A stretch of DNA of 64,000 nucleotides from Candidatus Avispirillum faecium (GTDB taxonomy: Bacteria > Bacillota > Clostridia > Oscillospirales > CAG-272). Below are positions 44,314-54,238 of this stretch, one piece after another. A program made the translations under genes and the position numbers. Numbering within the stretch: the stretch's first letter is position 1; each line of letters begins with the position of its first letter. The stretch covers positions 1 through 64,000 of the forward strand of contig CAJFOI010000048.1 of NCBI GenBank assembly GCA_904396155.1, in the 5' to 3' direction. The notes below the pieces were generated by a model. The model was not told where the DNA came from. It made no database searches and saw nothing but the letters and a program-made list of their open reading frames with translations.

Positions 44314-45369
44314 ATGCTCTGGTATGAAACAGAAGGACCGGAGAGAGACGTCTTCGTATCCACCCGGGTACGGCTTGCCCGAAATCTGGTAGATTACCCT
44401 TTTGAACCCCGCCTCAGTGAGGCAGGCGCAAAGGAAATCATTGAAAAAGCAAAGTCGGCTCTGGGAGAAGACCAGGGATATACCTGCCGGGATCTCTCCG
44501 CTGCAGGGGACAATGAAAAGCTGGCCCTGGTGGAAAAACATCTCATCAGTCCCGAATTTGCAAGAAAAAACACACCCTGTGCCCTGATAGAAAATGAAGA
44601 AAAGCAGGTATACGTAATGGTGTGCGAGGAAGACCATCTCCGGATCCAGTGTATCCGCCCCGGTTTTGATCCCAAGGAAGCCATGGACGCTGCACTGGAA
44701 GCAGATGCCGCCATAGATGCCCATTTGCACATCGCTTTCGACGAAAAGCTGGGATACCTCACCCATTGCCCCACCAATCTGGGGACAGGCCTGCGTATCT
44801 CCGTGATGATGTTTCTCCCTGCCCTGACTATGACCGGCAGGATAAAGAGCATTCAGGGACAGCTTTCCAAAATCGGGCTCACCGTTCGGGGTACCACTGG
44901 AGAGGGCAGCGCGGCAAAGGGATGCCTCTATCAGTTTTCCAACTGCGTGACCCAGGGTGTCACGGAAGAAGAAATTCTAAGCAACCTCCGGGAAGCCGCC
45001 GGCAGTATCGCCAGAGCGGAGCGGGAAACCCGAAAGCAGCTTCTGGAAAACAACGAGGATGCGCTTCGCGACCGGGTGATGCGCGCCATGGGAACCATGC
45101 GCAGCGCCTATATGATAGATACGGAGGAATTATACCGGCTGTATGCAGACGTACGGCTGGGAATCGCCCTGGGAATTTGCGAGGGTGTGTCCTACACGCA
45201 GCTGGATGCCCTGCTCATTCGTTGTATGCCGGCCACACTCACCTCCCAATTTGGAAAGGATCTGTCCTCCACCCAGCGCGACAAGGCGCGGGCTGAAATT
45301 CTGCGAACCAGTATGCGGCAGGCTGCGCAAGAAGTTATAAACAGTGAAAAGAAAGGAAGGATCGTATGA
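44314..45369 (+). CDS. mcsB: Protein arginine kinase McsB
   Basis: A 351-residue kinase of the phosphagen kinase fold that phosphorylates arginines and so marks proteins for ClpCP. Motifs seen are VSTRVRLARNLVDYPF near the N-terminus, CEEDHLRIQ (the usual N of NEEDHxR is Cys here), LTHCPTNLGTGLRISV with the reactive-type Cys, and LTVRGTTGEGSAAKG. The ATG at 44314 follows GAAAGGAAGG. It overlaps the clpC start by four bases. Confidence 0.95.
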   Translation: MLWYETEGPERDVFVSTRVRLARNLVDYPFEPRLSEAGAKEIIEKAKSALGEDQGYTCRDLSAAGDNEKLALVEKHLISPEFARKNTPCALIENEEKQVYVMVCEEDHLRIQCIRPGFDPKEAMDAALEADAAIDAHLHIAFDEKLGYLTHCPTNLGTGLRISVMMFLPALTMTGRIKSIQGQLSKIGLTVRGTTGEGSAAKGCLYQFSNCVTQGVTEEEILSNLREAAGSIARAERETRKQLLENNEDALRDRVMRAMGTMRSAYMIDTEELYRLYADVRLGIALGICEGVSYTQLDALLIRCMPATLTSQFGKDLSSTQRDKARAEILRTSMRQAAQEVINSEKKGRIV

Positions 45370-47825
45370 TGATCAACAGATTTACCCAAAAAGCCCAGCA
45401 CGCCCTCACAAAGGCGCTGGCCACCGCCCAGGAAATGGGGCACACCTATGTGGGAACTGAGCACATTCTCATGGGACTGCTCCTGACAGATGACAGCATC
45501 GCCAGACGGATTCTTACAGAACGGGGCGTAAGTGCGGAAGCAACGCGGGAACTGATCGCCTCCTCTGTGGGAACGGGGACGCCTTCTTCCGTTTCTTCGG
45601 CAGACATGACACCTATGACCAAAAAAATCATTGAAGAAAGCGCCTTTGCCTCCAGCCGTATGTCTCACAACTATATCGGAACGGAACATCTTCTCCTGGC
45701 CATTGTCAGTGAAGAAGACAGCTTTGCCAACAAGCTGATCCGCGCCCAAAATGCATCCATTACGGATATCAAAAACGATCTGTTTGAGTATTTTGGCGCA
45801 GGCTTTGAAGAACAGCGGGGAGAGCCCTCACAAAAATCCGGTGGCAAAGGAGACAAGAACGCCGTTCCCGGTGCACCTACCCTGTCCAAGTACGGCACCA
45901 ATCTGTGCAAGGCGGCAAAGGAGGGACGAATCGATCCCATCATTGGACGGGACAAGGAAACAGAGCGTGTGATCCAGATTCTGTCCCGAAGGACAAAAAA
46001 CAACCCCTGCCTGATTGGGGAGCCCGGCGTGGGCAAGACCGCCGTGGTAGAGGGACTGGCTCAGCGGATCGTCGACGGCGCCGTACCGGAGAATCTGCGG
46101 GACAAGATCATTGTAACTTTGGACATCTCCTCCATGGTGGCCGGTGCAAAATACCGGGGAGAATTTGAGGAACGAATGAAAGGCGTCATGGAAGAGGTGG
46201 CAAAGGATCCCCGGATCATCCTCTTTGTGGATGAAATCCACACCATCATCGGCGCCGGCGGTGCGGAAGGCGCCGTAGACGCGGCGAACATCATCAAACC
46301 GGCACTGGCACGAGGCACCATGCAGCTCATCGGCGCCACTACCATCGACGAATACCGCAAGCACATTGAAAAAGACGCCGCGCTGGAGCGTCGGTTCCAG
46401 GCCGTTATGGTGGGCGAACCCACTCCGGAAGAGGCAGTACAGATTTTGAAAGGCCTGCGGGACAAATATGAAGCGCACCACAAGCTGAAGATCTCCGATG
46501 AAGCCATCGAGGCAGCCGTACAGTTGTCCGTTCGGTATATCGGCGACCGATTCCTGCCGGACAAGGCCATCGACTTGATTGACGAAGCGGCTTCCCGCCT
46601 GCGGATCAAGGGCTTTACCCCCACGCCGGAAGTAAAAGAACTGGAGGAAAAGCTGCGCAGCGTCACTGCGGAAAAGGAGGAAGCGATCCTGGGAGAGGAC
46701 TATGAGCGGGCCGCCAGACTCCGGGACGATGAAAAGAAGCTGCAGGACGAGATTGCAGCTTCCCGCAAGGATCCCGGGCAGGCAACGGATGCCGTAGTAG
46801 GACGCAGCGATATTGAAGACATTGTCACCGCATGGACAGGGATCCCCGTGAAAAAGCTGGCCGGTGAGGAAAGCGAACGGCTGCTTCATTTGGACCAGCT
46901 GCTGAAAGAGCGGATCATCGGTCAGGACGCCGCAGTGGAGGCAGTGGCCAAAGCGATCCGCAGGGGCCGTACAGGTCTGAAGGATCCCAACCGTCCGGTA
47001 GGCTCCTTCATTTTCCTGGGTCCCACAGGCGTGGGAAAAACGGAGCTGAGCAAAGCCCTTGCCGAAGTGATGTTCGGCGATGAAAACGCCATGATCCGGA
47101 TTGACATGTCCGAATACATGGAAAAACACAGCACTTCCAAGATGATCGGTTCCCCTCCTGGATATGTGGGGTACGACGAAGGCGGCCAGCTGACGGAAAA
47201 AATCCGCCGCCATCCTTATTCTGTCGTTTTGTTCGACGAGATCGAGAAGGCCCATCCGGATGTGTTCAATATCCTGCTGCAGATCCTGGAAGACGGCATT
47301 CTCACAGACGCACAGGGCAGACGGGTGGACTTCAAAAACACCGTCATCATCATGACCTCCAACGTAGGCGCCGGCAGCATTGTAGAGCCGAAAAAGCTGG
47401 GCTTTGCCCCGGACTCGGACAACGGAGACGACGACATGCGCCGAAACGTGATGGACGCACTGAAGCGGACCTTCCGCCCGGAGTTTTTGAACCGTGTGGA
47501 TGAGATCGTTATCTTCAACAAGCTCTCGGACGAAGACATTCAAAAAATCGCCGGCCTCATGCTTCGGGAGGTCGCAGGGCGTATCGAAGCTCAGGGGATC
47601 CATATCACCTTCGACGACGATGTGACGGCTATGCTGGCAAAGGAAGGCTTTGATCCGGTATATGGTGCAAGGCCCCTGCGCCGGGAGATCGTGCGGAAGA
47701 TAGAGGACAGTTTCTCGGAGGAAATGCTTTCCGGAAACATCAAGGAGGGCGATCGGGTACGTGCCGTTCTCCGGGACGGCGCCATCGTCTACGAAAAAGA
47801 ACCTGTACCATCCAAACAGGCTTAA
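45366..47825 (+). CDS. clpC: ATP-dependent Clp protease ATPase subunit ClpC
   Basis: An 819-residue HSP100 unfoldase. The Clp N domain is duplicated (about 5-70 and 80-145). First AAA+ domain: Walker [14 protein letters not shown] and Walker [11 protein letters not shown] middle domain carries a UVR motif ([19 protein letters not shown]) that receives McsB/MecA-type adaptors. Second AAA+: [28 protein letters not shown] and the arginine-finger region GARPLRREI. It delivers arginine-phosphorylated and damaged proteins to ClpP. It is last gene of the CtsR operon and closed by a strong terminator. Confidence 0.97.
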   Translation: MMINRFTQKAQHALTKALATAQEMGHTYVGTEHILMGLLLTDDSIARRILTERGVSAEATRELIASSVGTGTPSSVSSADMTPMTKKIIEESAFASSRMSHNYIGTEHLLLAIVSEEDSFANKLIRAQNASITDIKNDLFEYFGAGFEEQRGEPSQKSGGKGDKNAVPGAPTLSKYGTNLCKAAKEGRIDPIIGRDKETERVIQILSRRTKNNPCLIGEPGVGKTAVVEGLAQRIVDGAVPENLRDKIIVTLDISSMVAGAKYRGEFEERMKGVMEEVAKDPRIILFVDEIHTIIGAGGAEGAVDAANIIKPALARGTMQLIGATTIDEYRKHIEKDAALERRFQAVMVGEPTPEEAVQILKGLRDKYEAHHKLKISDEAIEAAVQLSVRYIGDRFLPDKAIDLIDEAASRLRIKGFTPTPEVKELEEKLRSVTAEKEEAILGEDYERAARLRDDEKKLQDEIAASRKDPGQATDAVVGRSDIEDIVTAWTGIPVKKLAGEESERLLHLDQLLKERIIGQDAAVEAVAKAIRRGRTGLKDPNRPVGSFIFLGPTGVGKTELSKALAEVMFGDENAMIRIDMSEYMEKHSTSKMIGSPPGYVGYDEGGQLTEKIRRHPYSVVLFDEIEKAHPDVFNILLQILEDGILTDAQGRRVDFKNTVIIMTSNVGAGSIVEPKKLGFAPDSDNGDDDMRRNVMDALKRTFRPEFLNRVDEIVIFNKLSDEDIQKIAGLMLREVAGRIEAQGIHITFDDDVTAMLAKEGFDPVYGARPLRREIVRKIEDSFSEEMLSGNIKEGDRVRAVLRDGAIVYEKEPVPSKQA

Positions 47826-47831
47826 ATGCCA

Positions 47832-47867
47832 AAAACAGGACGCTTGCCCATGCAAGCGTCCTGTTTT
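47832..47867 (+). terminator. bidirectional intrinsic terminator after clpC
   Basis: A perfect 15-bp stem (AAAACAGGACGCTTG with its complement) and a 6-base loop, with T-tracts in both directions. It separates clpC from the convergent barstar remnant. Confidence 0.92.
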
Positions 47868-47877
47868 CATCTGCAGT

Positions 47878-48167
47878 TCAGTCCACATACTTCACAATGG
47901 TTATGTGCGAATACATGCCATCTCCGAAATTTACCAAATCCTCCATGTTTTCCTTGAAAATATTTGCGTTCCACGCTGACAGCTTCTCAAGATCTGCAAA
48001 CCCATGGATTTCTACATACATGGGATCTCCTACCATATCTGTCATGCAATCCCAGAACGCACTCCAGTTTTCCCCGTAATAGTCGGAAAATCAAATACCC
48101 GCTTAAATTGTGCGTGTATCTCGTCCAGATTTTTGCACCCTGTAAAGTCGATGATATATTTCTCCAT
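47878..48167 (-). pseudogene. Barstar-family ribonuclease inhibitor, frameshifted
   Basis: The reading starts at ATG 48167 (AAGGG before it) with MEKYIIDFTGCKNLDEIHAQ and breaks at 48085-48086, where only CC remains of an expected CCC. Restoring one C gives FDFPDYYGENWSAFWDCMTD and an open frame to the TGA at 47878, total 96 residues. This matches barstar around its barnase-contact helix: the two Tyr, Trp38 and Asp39 equivalents are kept, while Asp35 is Ser. As read, translation would stop after about 18 aberrant residues. It starts 12 bases after the barnase-like gene, the usual toxin-inhibitor order. A sequencing error is the main alternative to a true mutation. Confidence 0.82.
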
Positions 48168-48179
48168 TTTGTACCCTTC

Positions 48180-48506
48180 TTAAGGCAAAACCTCAAAAAA
48201 TGTTTTATAGTGATCCTCTGTAAAAAAGATCAATCCGTCGTTGGAATATACGATGCGCTTGGTGTTTCTGTACCCGGTGGTGTAGTCCACGTCGCACGCA
48301 TACCACCTACGGACGCTTTTCACCGGCAAATGCAAGTCCTCATTGTCATATACATCTCCCCCGATCATCTTTCCCGGCGCCACCATCGCCAAATTTCCTT
48401 TCTTCTGTTTCCATCCCAATGATTTTGCTTCATCTCTTGTCAAATAGTAGTCCGGCAGCCGGCCGTACACGGCCAGATACCGCCCCGGTCCGTTCAACAC
48501 ATCTTG
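48180..48506 (-). pseudogene. Barnase-family ribonuclease, 5'-truncated and missing the catalytic Glu
   Basis: About 107 residues of a barnase homologue: YGRLPDYYLTRDEAKSLGW, GNLAMVAPGKMIGGDVY and DYTTGYRNTKRIVYSNDG match barnase from about residue 13 to its end. Compared with barnase, Arg83, Arg87 and His102 are conserved and Lys27 is Arg, but the general base Glu73 is Ala (codon GCG, 48297-48299, in RRWYACDVDY). No signal peptide or proper start exists; the frame is cut by a dispersed repeat near 48507, and only a TTG at 48500 could serve as a start. Both defects predict no secreted ribonuclease activity. Confidence 0.8.
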
Positions 48507-48660
48507 ACAATCCCCCTGTCAGCGAAGCTGACATCCCCCCTTACACAAGGGGGACTTATTTATATGGAATCTTCCCTACAATAACAAAAGCCTCCCCTGT
48601 GGTGCAGCTCCACAGGAGAGGCCGGGGTGGTGCCGCAACAATGCTGCGGCGGAGGGGTTG
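48507..48660. repeat. dispersed GC-rich hairpin repeat, cluster 4
   Basis: One unit with stems GTCAGC-GAA-GCTGAC, CCCCCTTACACAAGGGGG and CCTCCCCTGTGGTGCAGCTCCACAGGAGAGG. It lies precisely between the stop codon of the SGNH hydrolase gene and the truncated 5' end of the barnase-like gene. Confidence 0.82.
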
Positions 48661-49278
48661 TTATTTCTTATAATAAATATGGTCAAACGCGTTGGCATAC
48701 AGGGTCCCGATCAGCTTGCAGCTGTTCAGCGTGGGATGCACCCCATCCTCCGACCAATACTGCACATCCCGTTCCACGCAGGCCGCTGCAAAGATCCCGT
48801 CCAGGGGAATAAACGCATCCGCGTACTGGCGGGCCAGCTTGCGGGTGATCAATATTTTCGGGAAGACATCCTCCCGGAAGAATTCCTTATCCTGGACCGG
48901 AAGCAAAAACTGCTCCAACATGAGAATTTTCGCATTTGTCTTTCTTTTGATCTCTTCCAAAATATACTGATAGTTTTCTTCAAATTTTTGATTGGGAAGC
49001 CACTCCCGCTTTTCTGCACGGTGCCACGTGTCATTTACCCCGATTAAAACAGAAACAAAATCCGGCTGAAGATCCGTGCACTGTTCCTTCCAGCAGGCGA
49101 CTAAATCCCCGCTTTGCCTGCCGCTGAGTCCGTAATTCATAAATTCCAGTTCCAGATACGGATGACGGCTCTGGATCTCTCTTGCCGCATAATAGGCGTA
49201 TCCGCCTCCCAGATGATGGCAGTCGCTGCGGTCCCGGCCGCCGTCTGTAATGGAATCTCCCTGAAACAAAATTCTCAT
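48661..49278 (-). CDS. SGNH/GDSL family hydrolase
   Basis: A 205-residue esterase-type hydrolase. Block I has ILFQGDSITDGGRDR (nucleophile Ser), block II the Gly in MNYGLSGRQSGDL, block III VLIGVNDTWHR (Asn) and block V EDGVHPTLNSCKL (Asp and His). It lacks a signal peptide, so it is cytoplasmic; likely an acetyl or acyl esterase for sugars or lysophospholipids, substrate unknown. The ATG at 49278 follows AGAGGAG. It is 29 bases after trmL and probably cotranscribed with it. The stop codon abuts repeat cluster 4. Confidence 0.92.
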   Translation of the reverse strand: MRILFQGDSITDGGRDRSDCHHLGGGYAYYAAREIQSRHPYLELEFMNYGLSGRQSGDLVACWKEQCTDLQPDFVSVLIGVNDTWHRAEKREWLPNQKFEENYQYILEEIKRKTNAKILMLEQFLLPVQDKEFFREDVFPKILITRKLARQYADAFIPLDGIFAAACVERDVQYWSEDGVHPTLNSCKLIGTLYANAFDHIYYKK

Positions 49279-49307
49279 AATCGTCTCCTCTTTATATAAA
49301 TGATTGC

Positions 49308-49802
49308 CTAATTTTCATCCCCCGGAATCCGGCCGGTACACTGCAGCCCGGCAAAGTCCCGCTGACGCAGCACCTCATAAACGCCTATCGCCACAGAATT
49401 GGACAAATTTAAGCTTCGCTGCCCCTCCCGCATGGGCAGGCGCACACAACGCGCATAATGCCGCCGGAGAAAATCCTCCGGAAGCCCCTTCGTCTCTTTA
49501 CCGAACATCAAATATACGTTATCCGGATAATGTATTTCGGTATACTTTTTTTCGGCTTTTGTAGAAAAACAGAAAAATTCCGCGTCTGGATGCTTTGCAA
49601 AGAAATCCGAAAGGCCCTTATAATAATAAATATCCAGGCTGTGCCAGTAGTCCAGTCCCGCACGCTTGAGCTTTGCGTCGTCGATGCGAAATCCAAGGGG
49701 TTCGATCAAATGGAGAGACGCGCCGGTGGCTGCACAGGTGCGGGCAATATTCCCCGTATTCTGGGGAATCTCCGGCTCCACCAAAACAATATGGATGTGC
49801 AT
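49308..49802 (-). CDS. trmL: tRNA (cytidine(34)-2'-O)-methyltransferase
   Basis: A 164-residue minimal SPOUT methyltransferase modifying the wobble base of leucine tRNAs. The family is recognised by IVLVEPEIPQNTGNIARTCAATGASLHLIEPLGF at the N-terminus (residues 5-38), LMFGKETKGLP and RLPMREGQRSLNLSNSVAIGVYE near the end. The length fits TrmL (150-165 residues). The promoter is at 49840-49868, divergent from secA. Confidence 0.94.
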   Translation of the reverse strand: MHIHIVLVEPEIPQNTGNIARTCAATGASLHLIEPLGFRIDDAKLKRAGLDYWHSLDIYYYKGLSDFFAKHPDAEFFCFSTKAEKKYTEIHYPDNVYLMFGKETKGLPEDFLRRHYARCVRLPMREGQRSLNLSNSVAIGVYEVLRQRDFAGLQCTGRIPGDEN

Positions 49803-49839
49803 ACTTTGTATCCTGTCTTTTCATCTTCTACTTAGTAGG

Positions 49840-49868
49840 ATTATAGCATCCCGCACTTTGTTTGTCTA
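49840..49868 (-). promoter_or_regulatory. sigma-A promoter of trmL
   Basis: Minus-strand TAGACA (49863-49868), a 17 bp spacer and TATAAT (49840-49845). Confidence 0.68.
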
Positions 49869-49899
49869 TAGGAAACAATGTAAATTTTTTCTTTTTTTC

Positions 49900-49928
49900 T
49901 TTACAATCCGTCCTGGTTGTTGTAAAAT
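49900..49928 (+). promoter_or_regulatory. sigma-A promoter of secA
   Basis: TTTACA (49900-49905), a 17 bp spacer and TAAAAT (49923-49928). Confidence 0.65.
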
Positions 49929-50042
49929 AATTATGATTGGTGTATTTTATTTGTCTGGCCGGCAGAAATGCAGCAAGGCTGCAAATTCAGATTTCTGGGC
50001 CGCGCCGCACCGACAGGTGGGCGAAAGAAAGCGTGTTGGAAA

Positions 50043-52805
50043 ATGAGCCTTATTACAAAAATCTTCGGCACTTACAGTGACCATCAAATCAAAAAAATCC
50101 TTCCTATTGTGGATAAAATAGAAGCCCTGGCGCCAAAATACAAAGAGATGTCCGATGCAGATATGCGCGCCACTACCGACGCCCTGCGGGAAACGCTGCA
50201 AAAGGGACACACGCTGGACGAGATCCTGCCGGACGCCTACGCCCTGGTACGGGAGGCGGCCGACCGGGTGTTGGGCAAGCGTCCCTTCCGGGTACAGCTC
50301 ATGTGCGGCATTCTGCTCCATCAGGGAAGAGTGGCCGAAATGAAGACCGGTGAAGGAAAAACGCTGGTGGCAGCCCTGCCCGCTTACCTGAATGCCCTCA
50401 CTGGCAAAGGAGTGCACATCGTCACCGTCAACGAATATCTTGCGAAGATGGGCCAGGAGGAAATCGGGCGCATCCATGAGTTTTTGGGACTGACCACCGG
50501 CCTCATCGTTCACGATCAGACAAAGGAGGAAAAGAAGGCCGCCTATAACTGCGACATCACCTACGGCACCAACAATGAATTTGGGTTCGACTATCTGCGG
50601 GACAATATGGCCACCTATAAAGAAAATCAGACCCAGCGGGGGCATTCTTTTGCCATCGTGGACGAGGTGGACTCCATTCTTATCGACGAAGCCCGCACGC
50701 CGCTGATCATATCCGGCCACGGTACCAAAACAGATGAGCTGTATCAGCGGGCAGAGGCCCTGGCCCGCACCATGACCAAGTTTGTCATCAAAGAACTGGA
50801 TACCAAGGTGGAAAACGACCAGATTGAACAGGACTATATCGTAGATGAAAAGGCCCGTTCCTGTACCCTCACCGCAAACGGTATCAAAAAAGCGGAAGCC
50901 TTTTTCGGAATTGAAAACCTGTCTGATCCGGAAAATGCGGATATCTCCCACCACATTTATCAGGCCATCCGTGCCCACGGCATCATGAAGCGGGACACGG
51001 ACTATGTGGTGAACAACAACGAAGTGATGATCGTAGATACCTTTACCGGACGAATCATGCCCGGCCGCCGGTACTCCGACGGACTGCATCAGGCCATTGA
51101 GGCAAAAGAGGGCGTGGAGATTCAAAGGGAAAACCGCACCATCGCTACCATCACCTTCCAAAACTACTTCAGAATGTACGATAAATTGTCCGGCATGACC
51201 GGTACCGCACTTTCTGAAGAAAATGAATTTCGGGAGATCTATAATCTGGACGTAGTGGAGGTGCCCACCAATAAACCTATGATCCGGATAGACCACAGCG
51301 ACGTGGTCTATACTACCGTAGCAGGAAAGGACCGCGCCGTTATCCGTCAGATCGTGGAATGCCACAAGAAAGGGCAGCCCGTTCTGGTGGGTACCGTGTC
51401 CGTGGAAAAATCGGAAAGGCTTTCCCAAAAACTGAAGGCTGCCGGAATCCCCCATAATGTGCTCAATGCAAAATATCATGAAAAAGAAGCGGAAATCGTG
51501 GCCCAGGCCGGAAAGCTGGGGGCCGTGACCATCTCCACCAACATGGCAGGACGCGGTACCGACATCCTGCTGGGCGGCAACGCGGAGTATCTTGCCAAGC
51601 AGCAGCTGCGCAAGGAAGGATATGAGGAAGAGATCGTCATGCTGGCCACCGGCTCCTCTCAGTCCGTTTCAGAGGAAGCGCTGGAGGCGAGAAAGCACTA
51701 CCGCGAGCTTTACGGCAAATATAAGGAAGAAATCAAACCGGAGGCGGAAAAAGTCGTCGCGGCCGGGGGACTGTTCGTCATTGGTACGGAGCGGCACGAT
51801 GCACGCCGCATCGACAACCAGCTGCGTGGCCGAAGCGGACGGCAGGGCGACCCGGGGGAATCCCGCTTCTACCTGTCCCTGGAGGACGATTTGATGCGTC
51901 TGTTCGGCAGCGAGAGGATCCTGGGGCTTGTATCCCGGCTGGGCATTACCGAGGACGACCCCATCGACGCCAGAATCCTTTCCAACTCTATTGAAAGCGC
52001 ACAAAAGCGCCTGGAAGACCAGAACTTTGAGCGCAGAAAGAACGTCCTCGCCTACGACGATGTCATGAACCAGCAGCGCAAGGTGATCTATCAGCAACGG
52101 CAGGAGGTGCTGGAGGGTGGTTCCCTGCGGGAGAAAATGCTGGCCATGATCCAGTCTACCATCTCCGATTCCATTTCCCAGTTTCTGCATGAAGACGATA
52201 TGGCCCTCTGGGATATCGCCGCTCTGAAAAACAAATATATGGGGCTGCTCTGCCAGGAAAGCGATTTCAACGATCTGTCCGGCAAGCCGGAAGAGGTGCG
52301 GGAGCGTATCCGCACCCAGCTGTTGGACCGGGCCATGAAGCTCTACGAGGAAAAGGAGCAAAAGATCTTCGGAGAAGAGGTCTTCCGGGAAGTAGAGCGG
52401 GTGGTACTCCTGCGAAACGTGGACTCCAAATGGATGGATCATCTGGAGGCGATGGATTCTCTCATGGATTCCATCGGACTGCAGGCATATGCCCAGCGCA
52501 ACCCTATCAGCGAATACAGAATTGCCGGAGCAGATCTCTTCGATGAAATGATCACCATGATCCGGGACGATACCGTTCGCATGCTCCTGTCCGTCATGCC
52601 CCGCCCGCAGACCATGAAGCGGGAACAGATCATTCAGCCGGTATCGGCCGGATTTGCCGGCGCAGGAGACGGAACGCTCAAGAAAAAACCTGTGGTAAAA
52701 AAGGCTGCCGAGAAAATAGGGCGCAACGACCCCTGTCCCTGCGGCAGCGGCAAAAAATATAAAAAATGCTGCGGAGCAGGTACCAAAACCAATGAAAACA
52801 CATAA
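50043..52805 (+). CDS. secA: Protein translocase ATPase SecA
   Basis: A 920-residue preprotein translocase motor. NBD1 has MKTGEGKTLVAALPAYLNAL (Walker A), the DEAD-like VDEVDSILIDEARTPLI, and TNMAGRGTDILLGG in NBD2. QLRGRSGRQGDPGESRFYLSLEDDLMR is the C-terminal helicase motif. The C-terminus ends with the SEC-C zinc finger CPCGSGKKYKKCC, used for SecB or ribosome contact. The start at 50043 (MSLITKIFGTYSDHQIKKI) fits SecA; GGAAA before it is a modest ribosome site. No prfB gene follows; a membrane protein gene overlaps its end by 14 bases. Confidence 0.97.
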   Translation: MSLITKIFGTYSDHQIKKILPIVDKIEALAPKYKEMSDADMRATTDALRETLQKGHTLDEILPDAYALVREAADRVLGKRPFRVQLMCGILLHQGRVAEMKTGEGKTLVAALPAYLNALTGKGVHIVTVNEYLAKMGQEEIGRIHEFLGLTTGLIVHDQTKEEKKAAYNCDITYGTNNEFGFDYLRDNMATYKENQTQRGHSFAIVDEVDSILIDEARTPLIISGHGTKTDELYQRAEALARTMTKFVIKELDTKVENDQIEQDYIVDEKARSCTLTANGIKKAEAFFGIENLSDPENADISHHIYQAIRAHGIMKRDTDYVVNNNEVMIVDTFTGRIMPGRRYSDGLHQAIEAKEGVEIQRENRTIATITFQNYFRMYDKLSGMTGTALSEENEFREIYNLDVVEVPTNKPMIRIDHSDVVYTTVAGKDRAVIRQIVECHKKGQPVLVGTVSVEKSERLSQKLKAAGIPHNVLNAKYHEKEAEIVAQAGKLGAVTISTNMAGRGTDILLGGNAEYLAKQQLRKEGYEEEIVMLATGSSQSVSEEALEARKHYRELYGKYKEEIKPEAEKVVAAGGLFVIGTERHDARRIDNQLRGRSGRQGDPGESRFYLSLEDDLMRLFGSERILGLVSRLGITEDDPIDARILSNSIESAQKRLEDQNFERRKNVLAYDDVMNQQRKVIYQQRQEVLEGGSLREKMLAMIQSTISDSISQFLHEDDMALWDIAALKNKYMGLLCQESDFNDLSGKPEEVRERIRTQLLDRAMKLYEEKEQKIFGEEVFREVERVVLLRNVDSKWMDHLEAMDSLMDSIGLQAYAQRNPISEYRIAGADLFDEMITMIRDDTVRMLLSVMPRPQTMKREQIIQPVSAGFAGAGDGTLKKKPVVKKAAEKIGRNDPCPCGSGKKYKKCCGAGTKTNENT

Positions 52806-54195
52806 ACAAAAAAAAGACCCCCTGGGTCTTTCCTGGATCGGCGCCGGCATGATCTTTCTGTTCAATCCACTCATCAACGTAGTGGACGTGCTGCCGGACT
52901 TTATCGGACTGTTTATGATCATGCACGGTCTGTCTAAAGTCGCGGAAGTGACCGATCATCTGGGAGACGCCCGGGACGGCTTTGCCAAGCTGGCCATTGT
53001 CAGCCTGATACAGACAGGGATTGTTTTTACGCTTCCCTTCAATTCCGATTCCTATACCATGCTGATGGCCTTTTCCGTCAGTATCGTAAGTGCGATTTAC
53101 TTTGTACCAGCTGTCTCCCACTTGTTTGAAGGTTTTTCCTATATTTCCCTGCGCACCGGCGCCGCCTCCCCCAATGCCGTCCCCTCCAGAGGGGCTCTGC
53201 GGGGGAAAAATCAAAAGCATTCCAGCGTGACGGCCCTCCAAGTGCTCACCTACGCAGCGTTTTTTATACGCGCCGGAGGGGCTGTGCTGCCCCTTGTCCC
53301 AGGAATCTTTGTCAATGACTATGTGGGCGCGCCGGGTGTAAACTGGGCGCAGTACAGCGGCGTATTGTATGCGTTTGCCTGGGTCGCCGGATTTGCAGTG
53401 GGCATCCCCTGGCTGCTCCGTTTTCGTCGGTACATCAAGGGGATGTGCGCGGATCCGGTGCTCACTGAAACACTTTGGCAAAGATACAAAGAGGAAGTTT
53501 TGCCCAACAAGGGTTATCTTGCTGCAAAAAGGACCCGCATCCTGTTGATTCTGGCAATCGTCGCCTGCGGACTTACCTTTTGTATGTATGTGGACTACGT
53601 AAATATCGTGCCCAATGCGTTTTCCGCGGCGTTTCTGATCGCTGTTTTTGCATTCCTGAAAAGGGAGGATAAAAAGCACGCGCTTTGGGGCATCGTACTG
53701 TCTGTTCTCCTGATCATAGCGTCCATTGTCACAGAGGTCCTCCTTGTAAACTATACCGGCGGGATCAACAATTACACGCCTGCATCCTTTGCAATCGGCG
53801 TACAACGAGCCCGGGAGCTCTATCCTTGGATCATGGTCTCCTCCCTGGTCGAGGCAGTGCTGGCCCTCTCCGCATTCGCCGTATTGCTGTACCTGCTGCG
53901 GGGATTGCTTCGATCCCATATCGCCGCATACGCAGGCCGCTTTTACAGGACAGAGGAACAGGCAGCCGCAGAAATTGCCCGTTTGACGGGAGAAGTGCAA
54001 AGCCGGCTGCGGTTTACCGCTGTGGCAGGCGGCGCGGCGTTGCTTCTCAACGGGGTGTACGCATGCATCGCACCCTGGGCGCCGGTAATTTGGATTTTGA
54101 ACGCGATGGTCGTGGCTCTATTTACCTATGGGATGTACAAGGTATACGCATATATGCAGGAAAATCTGTACACGCGTATTTTGCGAAATTATTAA
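52792..54195 (+). CDS. Multipass membrane protein of unknown function
   Basis: A 467-residue protein with roughly ten to eleven hydrophobic segments spread over the whole length, interrupted by a basic cytoplasmic loop near 125-145 and another near 225-245. It begins with LSWIGAGMIFLFNPLINVVDVLPDFIG. I do not recognise a family. It overlaps secA by 14 bases, has no separate promoter and is followed by a terminator, so it is expressed with secA; a role in the membrane or secretion is only suggested by that coupling. Confidence 0.8.
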   Translation: MKTHKQKKDPLGLSWIGAGMIFLFNPLINVVDVLPDFIGLFMIMHGLSKVAEVTDHLGDARDGFAKLAIVSLIQTGIVFTLPFNSDSYTMLMAFSVSIVSAIYFVPAVSHLFEGFSYISLRTGAASPNAVPSRGALRGKNQKHSSVTALQVLTYAAFFIRAGGAVLPLVPGIFVNDYVGAPGVNWAQYSGVLYAFAWVAGFAVGIPWLLRFRRYIKGMCADPVLTETLWQRYKEEVLPNKGYLAAKRTRILLILAIVACGLTFCMYVDYVNIVPNAFSAAFLIAVFAFLKREDKKHALWGIVLSVLLIIASIVTEVLLVNYTGGINNYTPASFAIGVQRARELYPWIMVSSLVEAVLALSAFAVLLYLLRGLLRSHIAAYAGRFYRTEEQAAAEIARLTGEVQSRLRFTAVAGGAALLLNGVYACIAPWAPVIWILNAMVVALFTYGMYKVYAYMQENLYTRILRNY

Positions 54196-54198
54196 AAC

Positions 54199-54238
54199 AC
54201 GGGGCACAGCCAGCAGGCTGTGCCCCGTAGTATTTTTA
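54199..54238 (+). terminator. bidirectional intrinsic terminator
   Basis: A 13-bp stem (ACGGGGCACAGCC with GGCTGTGCCCCGT) and AGCA loop followed by TATTTTTATC. It lies between the convergent membrane protein and corA genes. Confidence 0.9.

Noticed and set aside
45828..47888. 686-codon minus-strand frame opposite clpC
   Set aside because: Mirror of a highly conserved gene; no start signal or domain.
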